A stretch of DNA of 64,000 bases from Gnetum montanum (Eukaryota > Streptophyta > Gnetopsida > Gnetales > Gnetaceae): the NCBI GenBank assembly GCA_015680685.1, contig MNCI01002331.1, positions 281,540 to 345,539 on the forward strand, in the 5' to 3' direction. Position 1 is the first letter of the stretch. Each line of letters starts with the position of its first letter. The position numbers and the translations under genes were made by a program. Below, piece after piece: positions 1 to 12,600 of this stretch. The notes beneath the pieces were generated by a model that searched no databases, was not told the origin of the DNA, and was given only the letters and a program-made list of their open reading frames with translations.

Positions 1-1
1 T

Positions 2-452
2 TGTAATAAGCTGTGTCATGCCTAGCATGTCATCCTGGCACTCCAAGCTCATCCTATATAAGAGCCTATCCTCTCTCATTGTAAATCATTGTAGGAATAG
101 CTGATGCAAGTTTCTGATAGCTTTTTCTCTCAGTTTGGCAATATACTTCTGTATATTGAAGTGTTTTAAGTAACACAAACCCTCATTACTTATTCTAGTC
201 CATCTAGAGGTATGAGTTACTATGAACAACGAATCACTGTCCTTCACTAGCCAGTGCATAGTCGTTTGAAGTCTTAGCTGACCACTCAAGGATGTTCGCT
301 AGTTTTTCTTGCAATCATGGCCTCCTCTACACCTCCTTACTCCACTCTGCCATCATCCTCAGACTCAAACTATAGCCATTAAACATTCTTATCACCCCGT
401 TCTTACCACACCATAATAAATTTTACCCTTTTTCCAAATGCATGCCGAAACC
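2..452 (+). repeat. Left arm of long inverted repeat
   Basis: This arm starts TGTAATAAGC and is the reverse complement, with scattered mismatches, of 1404-1854. It contains a TATA-like CTATATAAGAG near 52-62, a leader of about 250 bases, and an ATG at 317. The layout of TATA box, leader and ATG resembles the leader of a retroelement or plant pararetrovirus. The true outer boundary cannot be seen because the arm begins at the window edge. Confidence 0.75.
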
Positions 453-1340
453 CCAGGTATGCTGCAATCGATTTTCTAGGAAACTTTTAGTTGACAAATA
501 CAATTGTTCTCAACCATAAGCTCAAATGGGGAGTACAGTTTCTAGTTGAAACTAAACATCTAGTTGCTTAGGATTAATCTATTAATGTTGATGGTTACGT
601 CCAAGGGTTTCCTTGCATTCAAAAATTTGTGTGAGATCAAGAATTTCAGAAGATTCAAAAACCCCACAAAAAATGGAGTCGTTACCCTATCCAATAGTTT
701 GGATGCTCTGTAGTTATTAAGTTAGCTACATTACCTCTAGTTTTACCAATAGTCAAGTATGATGAAGAAGCCTCATCCTCGAAACCTAAATGCTCTTCTC
801 CAAACATCAATTGTAAAGGAACTATTTTCATGCTACAAAGTACCAAGGAGGTTAAAGGAAGAAAGCTAGTTGGAGAAGGTAAATGGCCACCCAAGTGTTC
901 TTATGATATGATGGCCTTTGAAGATGTTATTCCAGACACTAGAGCTAACTACAATTATTTACTAGAGCACTCCATTGATTCGATGCCCAATCAACGAGAA
1001 GAGGTTAGATAAGTGAACCATTTACTACATTGTTCATCATATTGTAGTAAGAATTTAAATTAGATAGAAACCAAGATAGATGAAATTATGGATCATATAA
1101 ATACATATGATAGGATAATTAGAGATAAAAAGAAAAAAGAAAAATAGACATAAAAAGAGTTTCTAAAAGAAGTGATCTCCTTAGAAAATCAATTAAAGAT
1201 AGTCACCATTCCAGAAAAGCTTAGATTAAGTGAGCTAGCTCAAATTTCTTTGTCTCTAGAGCTATAAGCTTTGAAAGCTAAAATTGAAAAATTAAAACAA
1301 TAAAAGGAATTAAAGCAGCCAACGAGGAATAATAACAAAA
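317..1340 (+). pseudogene. Degenerate retroelement or pararetrovirus-like coding block
   Basis: Reading on the plus strand from the ATG at 317 gives a stop-interrupted frame with stretches that still look protein-coding. The best is an open 60-codon segment at 830-1012, followed to about 1320 by a lysine/glutamate-rich, coiled-coil-like stretch. The start lies in the left inverted arm behind a TATA-like box and leader. I cannot assign a family firmly. The organisation would fit the first ORF of an endogenous caulimovirid-type element, and an unrecognised LTR element is equally possible. No reverse transcriptase or protease is visible here. The frame is broken by several stops and is not a functional gene. 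Confidence 0.3.
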
Positions 1341-1403
1341 GTAGTGAAAGTGATCGCAGAAGTGAATCAAGCTACGAGGGCCATGTCATGATGGCTTCAC
1401 TTT

Positions 1404-1854
1404 GGTTTCAGCATGCATCTGCAAAAAGGATGGAATTTAATGTAGCATGGTAAGAATGGGGTGATAAGAACATGTAATGGCTAGAGTCGAGTCAAAGCAT
1501 GATGATGGAGCAGAGTGAGGAGGATGCAAAGGAGGCCATGATCACAAGAAAAACTAGTAAACGTATTTGTGTGGTTAGCTAAGACTTCAAAGGACTATGC
1601 ACTGGCCAGTGAAGGATAGTGATTCATCGTTCATAGTAGCTCGTATCTCTAGATGGACTAGAATAAGTAACAAAGGTCTGTGTTACTTAAAACACTTCAA
1701 TATACAAAAGTATATTACCAAAATGAGAGTAAAAGCTATCAAAAACTTGCATTAGCTATTCTTATGATGATTTGCAATGAGAGAGGATAGGCTCTCATAT
1801 AGGAAAAGCCTGGAGTGCCAGGATGGTGTGCTAGTTACAACATAGCTTATTACA
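1404..1854 (-). repeat. Right arm of long inverted repeat
   Basis: This is the reverse-complement partner of 2-452 and ends ...GCTTATTACA. The ATG corresponding to the one at 317 is at 1539-1537 on the minus strand. The two arms flank about 950 bases of single-copy sequence, so transcripts across the block could fold into a long hairpin. Confidence 0.75.
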
Positions 1855-2454
1855 GATGAGTATAACATCACATCATCTTACATCTAAAGTAGATACCTAT
1901 GATTATAACATTTTAGAGATAGCTACTACTTCACATCATATTATAGCAAATAGAGATATGAATGATAACTAGAATGGATGAGAATTACATCACATCATAT
2001 CTTAGAGGGATTGTAAGATTGTCCTATGGATACTACATAGCTTAGTGCATGCCCGCTGGCAATCTAGGCATGTTCTAATTAGACATGACATTTCTTCTAG
2101 TAAGCTTGATGGTGACAAGGACACATCTTGAGAATCTTCGAGAGGTAGTGTTCTTTCAAATTTAATTTCATTTTGATATAAAGTTACTTCTTCAAATAGG
2201 TTAATGCTCTAGAAAGAGGAGCAAAGTGCATTTTCCCAACCATCCCATTCTAATAGGGTGGAAAGGCAGTTTTGAGCATTTTGGTTGGCAAAGAGTTGCT
2301 GATGGATCAGCAGAATATTATCTAGGACCACATGCTAGTGAAGGTGATGGTGCATTTTAGGTTCCATCCTTGTCCATTTTAAATTAATGATAATACAATC
2401 AATTCAACCAGCCATGTTGAGGAAGAAATTAATTGTAGGATACAGACAAGTTGC
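1855..2454. other. No gene recognised
   Basis: AT-rich sequence with loosely repeated 'atcacatcat' words (about 1865-2000). No open frame of convincing length. The distal part may belong to the copia element that follows, but I see no diagnostic motif before about 2455. Confidence 0.5.
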
Positions 2455-3075
2455 ACTGCTACTGGATTCTTGAGGCACCTTAAAAAATTTCTTCATAGTT
2501 AATTTCATGTTAAATATTTAGGACCACTCAAATTGGTATTGAAATTGCTTGCTCTAGTAAGGGTATTTATCTTTCACATAGAAAATACACTTTAGATATT
2601 CTTGATTATACAAGTTTTTTTGGTTCATGTTCTTCTTCATTTCCAATGGAGAAAAATTTGAAGCTTAACAGAAATGGTGAAACTCTATTGGAGGATCCAT
2701 TATCATATCATTATCCTATGAAATGTCTTATCTACCTTAATATCACTCACCTTGATATTACATATTCAATTCATACCTTATGTTAATTCTTAGATTAGCC
2801 TCAGTAGCCCCATCTCGATGCAGCTTATAGAATTCTTGAATATTTAAAGAAAGTACCATATAAAAAAATTTTCCTCTCTTCCTCAAGTTCTTTTCAATTA
2901 TGTGCATACTATGGTTCTAATTGGGCTCACTACACTAATACTAATAGATCTTTTATTAGGTAGTGTACCTTTCTAGGAACTTATTCACTTCCATGGAAAT
3001 TAAAGAAACAATTTACTATCTCCTATTCTTTTATTGAAGTATAATATTGTGCCAAGGCAAGAAATTGTTGTAAAC
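2455..3075 (+). pseudogene. Ty1/copia reverse transcriptase-RNase H remnant
   Basis: The plus strand encodes, with frameshifts and stops, the C-terminal part of a copia-type reverse transcriptase and the following RNase H. Recognisable blocks are an HVKYLG-like motif (about 2503-2522), GIYLSHRKYTLDIL (about 2566-2610), a LIYLNITHLDITYSI-like block (about 2730-2775), and a LDAAYRILEYLKK-like block (about 2815-2850). After that come the 'A..GSNWA' and 'CTFLGTYSLPWKLKKQ' equivalents of the RNase H region. In intact copia elements this protein copies element RNA into DNA. Only the 3' third of pol remains, with no copia LTR beside it, and it abuts the gag region of an opposite-strand Ty3-type element at about 3076. 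Confidence 0.85.
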
Positions 3076-5111
3076 TTAGCTAAAATTTTTAAATGGTTGC
3101 AATTTGAGTTTATGTATGTTTACAGCACAAGTGACATTCTTTCCTTGATGTTGTGGTGCTAAACCTTTCTGTGTTGCTAGTTGTGACATGTGATGGAGTG
3201 GAGAATGAGAATATTGAGGATATGATGGAGGGTGAGAGGTGTAAGGTGGTGATCCTTTAGAAGATGTCACTGGTTAATGATATTTAAGAGAGTGGTAGTA
3301 GCAATTTGAAGTAGAGGAAGTAGAACTAGTTGGAAAAATAGGTTGTTGAACATAATATTTGTACAGGTTCAGCTAGTAGTAAGGGTAGTGCTAGGTTGAT
3401 GATAGCATCCCCCATGACTATGACTTTTGCCACTACATTTGATAGTATTTTTTAGGTTGATAAGTCCCACTAGGATAGTATGGTTGGTTGTAGGACTCTC
3501 TATAATTACCTTGTGAGAAAGGTAATTTCTTAAGAATTTGCTTTTGTATGAACTTGGGATTCAAAGAAAAAGCTCAATACTCATGTAGATGTAACATAAT
3601 TGGGCAATAGCCCTTTACATGATCATATAGGTAGATGTCACATCCATCATCTTCTTCTGTGGTTGAGTCTATAGCTTCTTCTTCTACAGTCATTTTCCCT
3701 TTTTGCAATAAGTGTTCCTAGACGTTTCTTGGCTCTTTTTCCCCCTTTTGTTGTGATCACTTGATTTATTTTGTATTACTTTCTCCTCTATGGTTTCTAT
3801 GCAAGTTGTAACTTTCTCATTTATCCATTTAAACATCTTGTATAAGTTTACTTGAATTTTAGCAATAGACTATTGTATTAGTAAGGTTTATTGCAAAATC
3901 ACCTCATCAAGAGTTGCCTCTTTTTCCTTACCATAGATATGGACCTTTTTCTTTTGAAGAGTTGGGTCCCAGTTATTTTACTCTATATTCTCTTGTTTAC
4001 ATAGCTCTCCTTCTTCTTTTGCCATCCACTTAGTTAGCCTTTGGATTTGATAGGTTTCTAGTTCATATAATTTACCTTAACCATACATCCCAAGGGTCTC
4101 TCTCGTTTGACTATGAAGCCCATCTATGATGTGGAAAAGTTTCTCTTCTTGAGAGAAACCATGACCTAGACATTTATTCAGTAGAGAATAGTATCTATCT
4201 AGGGCCATATCTAAGGGTTCATGTTGTTTTTATTTCTATCCTTAGATTCATTTCCTTAGGTTGAACACCCTTGCATAGGTTTGGTATTTCTTGTTGAAGA
4301 ATTCCAACATTGTGGACCACCAATGGATTGAATTTGGTTTCAATGATCTATACCATACTTTGAGTTTTTCTATTAATATCTTAGGGAAGAGCTTAAGCTT
4401 GTGCCATCCACTTTTGATGTTTTGTAAGACACAAGCATAATGGAAGGCTTACAAATGATGTTGTGGATTAGAATTATAACCTCCCACAAATTTAGGGATG
4501 TATTTCATATCAAGCCTTTTGATCCAACTTTCCTTGCGATGCCTATGGGGTATTTTAACTAACTATATGATCTACATCATGCTGTTAGTGGCCAACAAGG
4601 GTTCACCATCATCAGACATGTTGTGGTGTAAATTTCTATTACTGTTTGTTTGATTGTGATGATTTTGTCTATGCTCATTTTGATGTCTTTGATTTTTCCC
4701 TTGATTTTGATTTCTATCTTTATCTTGACCTCATAGTGGAGCTTTATCTCTATACCTACATTCATCTTCATCAAAACTATATGTTGAAGAGGAAGAGGAA
4801 GATGAGGAACTAGGAGAATTGCCATGGATTCTATAGTTCTCCCTTTAATCCTTTGATTTATCTTTTCAAGGTTTTGAGAAGGTCTTAGGCCTTGAGGCAT
4901 TCCTTGGTCTATGACCTACTTCATCTCCTTAAGGATTGTCTGCCTTAGATGGCTGTAGTCCTTGAATGTAATTAGGGTGATCAGGAACATATGAAACCCC
5001 TGCATGAGGTTGGTCAGTCCAATTTTCTTCAATATATATCTCATTAGTTCTCCAATGAATGTTCTTTTCATATGATGCATTATCACTTCCTTGTGAAAGA
5101 GGCATTTTCAT
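3076..5111 (-). pseudogene. Degenerate gag of Athila-like element M2
   Basis: Minus-strand gag remnant downstream of the LTR at 5232-6117. The start region (5111-4929) shares an HWRTNE-x(3)-ENW-type block with the gag start of element P2 at 22417. Reading on (about 4330-3750), pieces match the P2 gag segment containing YELRTHEIQ and AKEEGE. The 3' end (3270-3076) is proline/serine/histidine-rich, like the linker between gag and protease in P2 and P4. Gag would form the virus-like particle. Stops and frameshifts are frequent. The element ends abruptly at about 3076 against copia sequence, with protease and everything after it absent. Confidence 0.75.
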
Positions 5112-5212
5112 TAGTTAATGATGTGCATGATGTAATATTTTCAAAAAGATAAATCATTAACATGTTTACAATGATCATGTATAATATAACTAGTCTATAT
5201 AACTAGCACCAT

Positions 5213-5230
5213 CCTCTGGCAACGACACCA
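5213..5230 (-). other. Primer-binding site, tRNA-Asp type (M2)
   Basis: Immediately inside the LTR end at 5232, the minus strand reads TGGTGTCGTTGCCAGAGG. This is a mutated form of the TGGCGCCGTTGCCGGGGA site seen intact in P2. It would anneal the 3' end of tRNA-Asp to prime minus-strand DNA synthesis. Confidence 0.75.
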
Positions 5231-5231
5231 A

Positions 5232-6117
5232 TGATGAGTAGTGAGGTACCCCTTATGCCCAATCATACAAATCACAAGTGTTCATGCATGATACGGTCAA
5301 ATTTCATGGATGGGACTAGTTGTGACAGCTCGATCATCATGTCTTGATCATAGTTTGCTATTTTCCCACTAGGACTAGTGGTAGCTTTATTGTGTATGAT
5401 TATTAAAAAGTGAGGCATATGATTTCTAATGTTGTTTCAACCTTAAGCTACTCCTAATTGTAATAAGAAAATAAATGATTTAAACTAATCAACAATGGAA
5501 AGTAAAGTCTAAACTAGCCTATGTGCCATGAGTATCCATTCCTAATCTTCTATACAAGCCTTGGACTTCGAGTAACTACCACTAGGATTACCAAGTGTAC
5601 TGTTACTGGGCATACGAAATAATAACACTTCTAGGTTACCAAGTAATTACACTTAAACACTCGTGATTAGTCATACTCATTCTACTTAATGATTAAAAAT
5701 GATAAAGAGCAATAATTGATAAACATTAATTAAGGAAAATAGTAAGTATTTAAGTAATTAAAAATAATAATAAAGCTAAGTGGATGCTATAATAATGAAA
5801 GTAATCTCGATCTTTATTACCGAACATGTAATGTGTCCAAGTCTATCACACTCAAATAAGGATGTCGTACAATCACTTAACATCACACTGCAGACACACA
5901 CTAGAAACAAATTAACAAAACTTCTTTATGTCTACTTATAAAATCTATTGAAATCTATATGTGAACTATGCATCCAAGTGTTGTATTTATAGGCTAGTAT
6001 GGAAGGGACTATATCGGATCCTTGACATTGGAGGTTGTGCCTTGATATCAAATACCCGATAATGCAACTTCGATATCGGATATCCAATATTGGAACCCTA
6101 AAAAACATGACTCATCA
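5232..6117 (-). mobile_element. 5' LTR of element M2 (minus strand)
   Basis: On the minus strand the LTR starts TGATGAGTCATG at 6117 and ends CTACTCATCA at 5232, with the primer-binding site following. A GATATC-type cluster (about 6005-6095, e.g. cgatatcgga) lies upstream of a TATA box visible as ctATTTATAG near 5984-5993. The 5' end abuts the coding part of M1's ORF2 with no polypurine tract, so M2 is inserted in M1. The expected target duplication would be CCTTG (6118-6122 on the plus strand); its partner lies outside the preserved part. Confidence 0.85.
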
Positions 6118-7548
6118 CCTTGCTCTAGTTAGATTTGGTAGTGATGTAAAAGGTACATTAAATGATTCTTTGATGTGATTCATGATCACTTTTACTACTC
6201 TTGCTGCATCTTGGTGTTGCATAATCACAATTGTCACTTCTTCTCTGATTTCAAGCACCACATGGAATGATGCAACATTCACAAAAAATTGTTGTAACCA
6301 TTGGGCCTCTCCTCTTGGTTGTAATGATATTTGTCCACTTGCAAGGTTTGTGGAAACTATGGGTTGAATGGCACTATCAATAACTCTATAGAGGTTGGCC
6401 TCCTCATGTGTTTCCCAAATAATAGTCTTTGCAATTTGTTAAAGATGATACATTAACGGCCTATAATCCTCCTATGGTGATGATGGAAGTTGCTACTGCT
6501 ATTGTTCCATTTGTTGCTATTGTTGTTGTTGTTGCTCTTACTGCTGACCACTAGGTCTCACTTGTTATTATTATATAGTAATCTATGTGGTTTTCCTAGT
6601 GTCTATTTATTCTTCCACTTGATCTTTTTTTTGGTGGTGCTGGCTTGAACATTTTAGCATATGAAGCATTTTGAGCCTTCTTAAGGATGTCATTGGTGTA
6701 CCCCAAGATTCCAGCACATTTGCACAGCTTCTTGATGAGCCAAGGAAATGGAAATGTTAGCTTCCCTACCTTCTTTTCTTCAAAGAACCTTTGTATCTCC
6801 TTGAAGTAGATTTGTGTGAGGTTTGCATTATATGTTCCCATTAGGATTGCACTTCGTATGGCTACATATGTTGATAGTCTATTTAATATTTTTGTAGGAA
6901 ATAGGTGATATGTGCTAATTTTGAAATAAATTATCTCTTCAAGAGTTAACTCATTATACTTCTTATCTTCTTTACCATATACCCTTTGCAAGCATAGTTT
7001 TCTGGTGTCTGTATTTGATCTAGTGGACAGATGTGCTACTTTTGCCCCTTCATTAGGCACGTTTAGGGCTCAGCTATCACCTTAATTGAATAAGATATAG
7101 AAAATTCCTTGATGTTAACCATTGCATCTTCTTCTTTGTCATTGCAAAATTGATAGCCCTCTTCTAAATACCATTCACCATTGTTTGAAAGTATGGGCCA
7201 TAATGGTGATGCTTGAAGTTGCATCTTCACTACTTCTTGAAAAAATTCTACAAATGGGCCAAAGTTTAGCTCCACAATCATTATAGTCAAGGTAATCTTT
7301 TCTTGTATGATCTGGAGGCATTCCTATGATAGTGTAAGGTGTTTTCCTTATGCTTGTGGTTCTTCTGCCTCCCCTAGGGCTGAATGTCCTATAATAGGAG
7401 CTTCTTGATGGATGCTAAAAGATTAAACCTCGTACTTTACATGTTCTACTTGTGGATCTTGTTCTCCTGTTCAGCCTCTTCCATGGCTTATGGATCTTTT
7501 GGTTGTTGACTATGAGGATCCTCCTATTGCTACTCTCTTTGGGGCCAT
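6118..7548 (-). pseudogene. ORF2 of element M1, truncated by M2
   Basis: Minus-strand second ORF starting ATGGCCCCAAA at 7548, directly preceded by AG. Two long open pieces (7290-7063 and 7060-6596) carry the conserved domain shared with P2 and P3: an N-terminal IVELNFGPF block, an ISYSIK/VDFS-like block, then YFKISTYHLFPTK, NANLTQIYFKEI and a LPFP-x-LI-x-KLC-like helix ending GYTNDILKKAQ. The pattern resembles the 'putative plant transposon protein' domain (Pfam Transposase_32) found with Athila-type elements; this is recalled, not searched. The frame continues to about 6122, then the LTR of M2 interrupts it. The C-terminal coiled-coil part seen in P2 and P3 is missing. Function unknown. Confidence 0.7.
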
Positions 7549-8190
7549 CTAAAATCATCAAGGATTTAGAAATTATTAAAATGTTACTATGATTTTTGAT
7601 AACTCCTTTCCTTTCTCAATTCCTTAATTAGATCAAGTTCTTAATATTATGATTTAGAGTTAGACAAATTTTCAAAAAGAAACCTTGTAGGTGTTAATTT
7701 CCTCATAACCCTTCACAATTGTCCATTTTGTTCTTGTTTATGGCTCATAATAGTTGGTATAGTTTATTAAGAGGATTATTTAAGTGTTTCGAGCATTAAT
7801 GTGATTGATTTGTATTAAAAATTTTTAATTTTTCCTTCATACTTACCCTTATAATACCCTCCAGGCATTAGAAAATTTTGACTCAACTTGTAGCAATATC
7901 ATGCTAAGCACACTTCCCCACACAACTAAGTTGAGAGCTTTGTGATCAAAAAGGTTTAAGAATCACAAAAATCAAAGCTACAAGTATGGAGTTATGAGCA
8001 CTGGAAGTTGGGAGGTTAGAGTTTAGAATATAAAAGAAAAATAGCAAAAACTCTTCCCACTTCAAAAGCTAGAAAAATGAAAAATTTGCTAAGTCCCCTA
8101 TGTATATATAGTTTTTGTTTGCTATGATATTGGAGGGACTCTGATATCAAAGGTGAAATTTTCAAATTTTCCATTGATATTTCATGAACA
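7549..8190 (-). promoter_or_regulatory. ORF2 leader with internal promoter-like region (M1)
   Basis: Upstream of ORF2 on the minus strand is a noncoding leader of about 560 bases. At its far end lies a GATATC-containing cluster (8125-8185) and a TATA-like run (ACTATATATACATAG, about 8115-8100). The leader includes a TTAGTTGTGTGGGGA tract near 7905-7920, related to the polypurine tract before the 3' LTRs. The ATG is preceded by TTTTAG, a plausible 3' splice site. P2 and P3 have the same arrangement. Promoter and splicing activity are inferred only. Confidence 0.45.
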
Positions 8191-9689
8191 AAAATGAGTC
8201 ATTTTAAATATTTAGAAGATATAAAACATGTTCAAAGGATCTTGGCCTATGAATGATGCATATTTTTTGAAAAATTGGCATAAAAAGTTCATAAAGAAGG
8301 AGTCTTGAGCTATGAAAGTTCATTAAGTATTGATAAGATGGATAAGATGGTTAATGAATTTGTGTTGTATGAATGGATATATTGAATGATAAGGGAAGTT
8401 TTTATGGATATTTATTATTGTTAGAAGGCTCAAGATGATGTGGAATCACTTGTCAAGTATAAGATACAACAGTTATACATCTAGGTCCTCCACAAAGAAG
8501 GCTCCAGCCCTTAATGCTATTATATAACCACACCTAAAAGTATCCTTAGGCATGCAAAGAGTTGAATGTAACACATCCCTATTTAGCAAAACACACATGT
8601 TAGTATCACCAAGTTCAGAAAATTATGCTATGTTACACAAAACCACAAGTTATGATTATTCATATAGTGAGATGAAATGGACCTAAAAGGGATTGCAGAA
8701 ATTGGGATGTGAGGTGTTTTACCATAGGCATAATGAATTATTGTATTTTATTACTGGTTAAAGTAATCATTAGATTTTTTCTCAAAGATTCAAACCAAGT
8801 CCAGAGCACATTCTAGTGACATCACATTGTTTTATCTCTTGGAGTCACAACTATAAGACTACCACTATTGAAAGGAGTATCATCACTTGGAGTATTATTT
8901 GAGGAAGGAGTTTATTCCTTAGAAGCTACCTACCTTCAGGCATGGGTAACATGTCTTTCTAGTGGAACCCCCAGAAATTTATTTTGTGCATGGGTTTTAT
9001 TTTATAACTGTGTCAACCTTACCAAAGGACTACCTTCAAGCATGGGTAACATGTCTTTCTAGTGACATGGTAAGGCAGCACTTATTGTACTCTTACTTCC
9101 ATTTTTTGCTAGATCTACAAGGATATAATACATCCTAAGAAATAGGATAAAACTAACAGAAGTAATCTTAGAGAGTCTACAAATCCCCTTGATGTTACAT
9201 CCTTTACATTTCCACTTGGTTCTTCACTTTTCCATCCAAGCATAATGATCATGAGTTTATTCTTAATTTTATGATGGAAAGAATACCATTATGGCCATGG
9301 TAAGAACCTCTTATTAATGGAATGAATGGATGAATGTTGTGGTATCACTGTTCAAATAATTTGTTTCTTATGACTTGATAACATAGGGAAATATTCACCT
9401 TATTAATCTACATCTTGCCTTATTAAGATGCCTTATTCTTAATATGTTTTATTAACAGTCAAAATTATTTACAAAGGACATGAAGACAAAGTATGAAAAA
9501 GATAGTAAGAATTGGAAAAAGATGTAAAGAATGAAAAATCGTTAAAGCATATCAAAACTTTAAGAAATAAAAAAGTATAATAGAATGAAAAAATATCAAA
9601 GAATGTGAAAAATAAAAAGAAAATGAAAAATTTAGTAAAGTACCTACTATTCTAGATTGACACCCCCACAACTATCATCAGGATTGGTC
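8191..9689 (-). other. Noncoding region between pol and ORF2 of M1
   Basis: No gene is seen. On the minus strand the region begins T-rich (9640-9480), as do the post-pol regions of P1, P2 and P4. It then carries a conserved block at 8537-8481 that includes GTGGTTATATAATAGCATTA and a CTTTGTGGAGGAC core. It ends before the GATATC cluster near 8185. Small open frames here are not conserved between elements. Confidence 0.6.
8930..9064. repeat. 34-bp direct repeat, 100-bp spacing
   Basis: CTACCTTCAGGCATGGGTAA and the 15 bases after it at 8930 recur at 9030 with one or two changes (CTACCTTCAAGCATGGG...). A related sequence occurs once in P2 (24942-24985, opposite orientation), so this is a local duplication inside the post-pol noncoding region of M1. 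Confidence 0.8.
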
Positions 9690-12600
9690 AAACAGAAGAT
9701 AGAGTAGGTAGAAGACTATTTGGTATATTGGGTAGATTCCATGGAATGTTCATAGGAGAGTTTGACTTGTTGGATATTGACAAGAATGAGCTTATGTGGA
9801 TAAGATGGGTGGTAGATATGTAAGGCACTAGATGGACAAGTTGCTTGAACAATGCATGGTCCCTCCCAAAGTGTTTAGAATTTGGCTTTTTGGGGTAGAT
9901 GATTAGGATTATAGTAAAGGACCTTATCACATAGTTGCATAGTTACTTGGATTATTCATGTATTGTGCCTAAGTTTTGACTAATGTTTGTGGACTTCATT
10001 GCTCATAAGTGCTACAAGCTTATTTTCATCTAAAATATTTAGATTCATGAGACATTCTTTTTATGCTAAGCGTAGATCAAGGTCAATTTCACTGGCAATA
10101 GCTAAAGTGTGGAGCTCTACCTAGATTAGGAGTGTTGAAAACTCACATGGTGAGTACCCTTTAGGTAGTTTCTAGGATGCCCTATAGGCCCATAGAGCAT
10201 CATTCAATTCACTGCTCCAATCCTTTCTAAATTTAGTAACCATCCTAGTGAGTATCTTAGTAATTTCCTGATTAGTAACTTCGGCTTGACCATTTGCTTA
10301 GGCATGATATGGTGTTGTAAGCTTATGGTTCACCCCAAGTTGTTGCATGAGCTTTTTAAACATAGCACTAGTGAAGTGAGTCTCATTATCTGATATGAGC
10401 ATTCACGGTACTCCAAATCTATTCACCACATGTTGTTGGAAAAATTAGGCAGTTGTCTTTACTATACAGTCTTTTACTGTTGGTACCTCTCCCACTTTGT
10501 ATAGTAATCCACAATCACAATTATGTATGTTATTTCATTCAACATTAGCTATATGGACCCCATAAAATCAATTCCTCATATGTTAAAAGGTTCAAGTGGT
10601 TGTCTCCATTGTTGCAACCCTTCATATCTGGTCATAATTCCTACATCTCTTTGGCATTTCTCACAAGATTGTACAAATGTGTGGGCATCTCTAAACAAGG
10701 TAGAACAAAATTAGCCTGCTGTCATTAGCTTGAGGGCCATTTTGCACCTTGTGTAGTGGTCGCCACATTGGCCTTCATGGACATCCTATAAAACTCTTTG
10801 TTGATCACATTCTGGCACATATCATCTAATAAGCCCACTTGCACAAATCTTATACAAACCATTGATTTTCATATATCTTTTTGCTCTATGAAGGAATTGT
10901 TTTCATTATTCCTTTGTCCATTTAGTAGGAAGCTCTTATGTTGATAGATAGGTCTAATATTCTACTGTCCATGGCTTTCTTGTTGAACTTATGGCATGTA
11001 CTATTTTAGTAAATAGATCTTCATCAAGGAACTAGTTTGATAAAGGTTATGCTTAATCTTTGGAGCCTCATTTCAGCCTTGATAGATGATCGACTACCAA
11101 ATTTTCTATTCCCTTTTCATTGATCATTGTGATGTCAAATTCTTGTAGGATAACAAGCCATCCTATCACTCTGGGACTGAAAGTTGGTTTATTCCTGAGA
11201 AATCAAATGGCACTATGATCAATATGGACATAGATCTAATACCCAAGCATGTAATGTTTGAACTTCTCAAGTGCATACACCACAACCATCAACTCCTTTT
11301 CTATTGTGGTGTAGTTCAGTTGTGTCCTGGTGATGCTTTTGCTTGGACAATGTATGTAATAAGGTCTCTTCTTGTCTCTAATTATGTGTGTACTACACCA
11401 AGTGCATAGTTTGAAGCACCGATCATGATGTGAAAAGGCCTAGATGAATCTAGAGCTTGAAGGATTGGTATTTCAACTAGTTTCTACTTCAGAGCTTCAA
11501 ATTCCTTTTCACATGACTTTGTCCATTTGAAGGGTGCATCCTTCTTAGTGAGTTCCACAAGTGGTTTAGCTATATTTGAAATTTTTTTTATAATGTCTCA
11601 TGTGGCCCAAAAATGATCTTCTATAATGTCTCGTGTGGCCCAAAAATGATCTCACATCTTTTACTATTTATGGCCTTTGAGTCATATTTTGTATGACTCT
11701 AATCTTCTTAAGATCTACCTTGATACTTTTTGGGATATTTTATGTCCCAACACTATACCGTCATGGACCATAAGGTGGCTCTTCTACTAGTTGAGCTTAA
11801 GATTAGTTTTAACACATCTTTTTAGTACCTACTTCAACTAGTCAAGTGCTTGCTTGAAATCTAGTCCCTATGTTAAAAAATCATCCATAGACACCTCAAC
11901 ACCATTTCCAATTTGCTTCTAGAAGATGCTTAGTATTGGTCTTTGGAATGTGGCTGGTGCATTGTAAAGACTGAAAGACATCTATTTATAGGAAAATGTT
12001 CCCCATGCACTAGTGAACATTATTTTCTATTGGTCTTCAAGTGCAATGTTAATATGATTATATCTGTTGTATCCATCCAGAAAATTATAATATTCATGTC
12101 TGTGATGGTGTTCAAAACCTAATCAACAAATGGAAAAGGAAAATGATCTTAAATTTAGCAATGTTTAACATTTGGAAGTCAATGCAAACTCATCATTTGT
12201 TCCCCTTCTTTGGAACAATTATTAAGGAACTGATCCATTCACTATCTGCAATAGGATATATGAATCCTACCTTTAGAAATTTCTCAAACTGTTACTTGAC
12301 TACTTCTTTTAGTTTAGGATTAAGCCTTCATTGGGGTTGGTTTTGTGGTTTGACTATTGGATTAGTATATATTTGATGTTGACATATTCTTAGATCAATT
12401 TTCATGGTATCATCGTAAGACCATGCAAAGGTTGTGGACCACCTGTTAAGAACCTCTAGCAACTTCATCTTTTGTTCTTCTTTCAAATTAGTGTTGATTA
12501 TTACTAGCTTCTTATTGTTTAAAAAGGCATATTCTAATGTGGCCGATAGGGCTTTTAGTTCCAATGGTTCTAGTTCTATAGTGTTTGGTATCTCTAATCA

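Noticed and set aside
86-289. 67-codon minus-strand frame as a conserved protein
   Set aside because: The other arm keeps a similar frame, but the arms are alike at DNA level and the frame lies across a TATA-led leader, so DNA similarity explains it.
8868-9062. 64-codon plus-strand frame
   Set aside because: It is created by the 34-bp direct repeat in noncoding sequence of M1.
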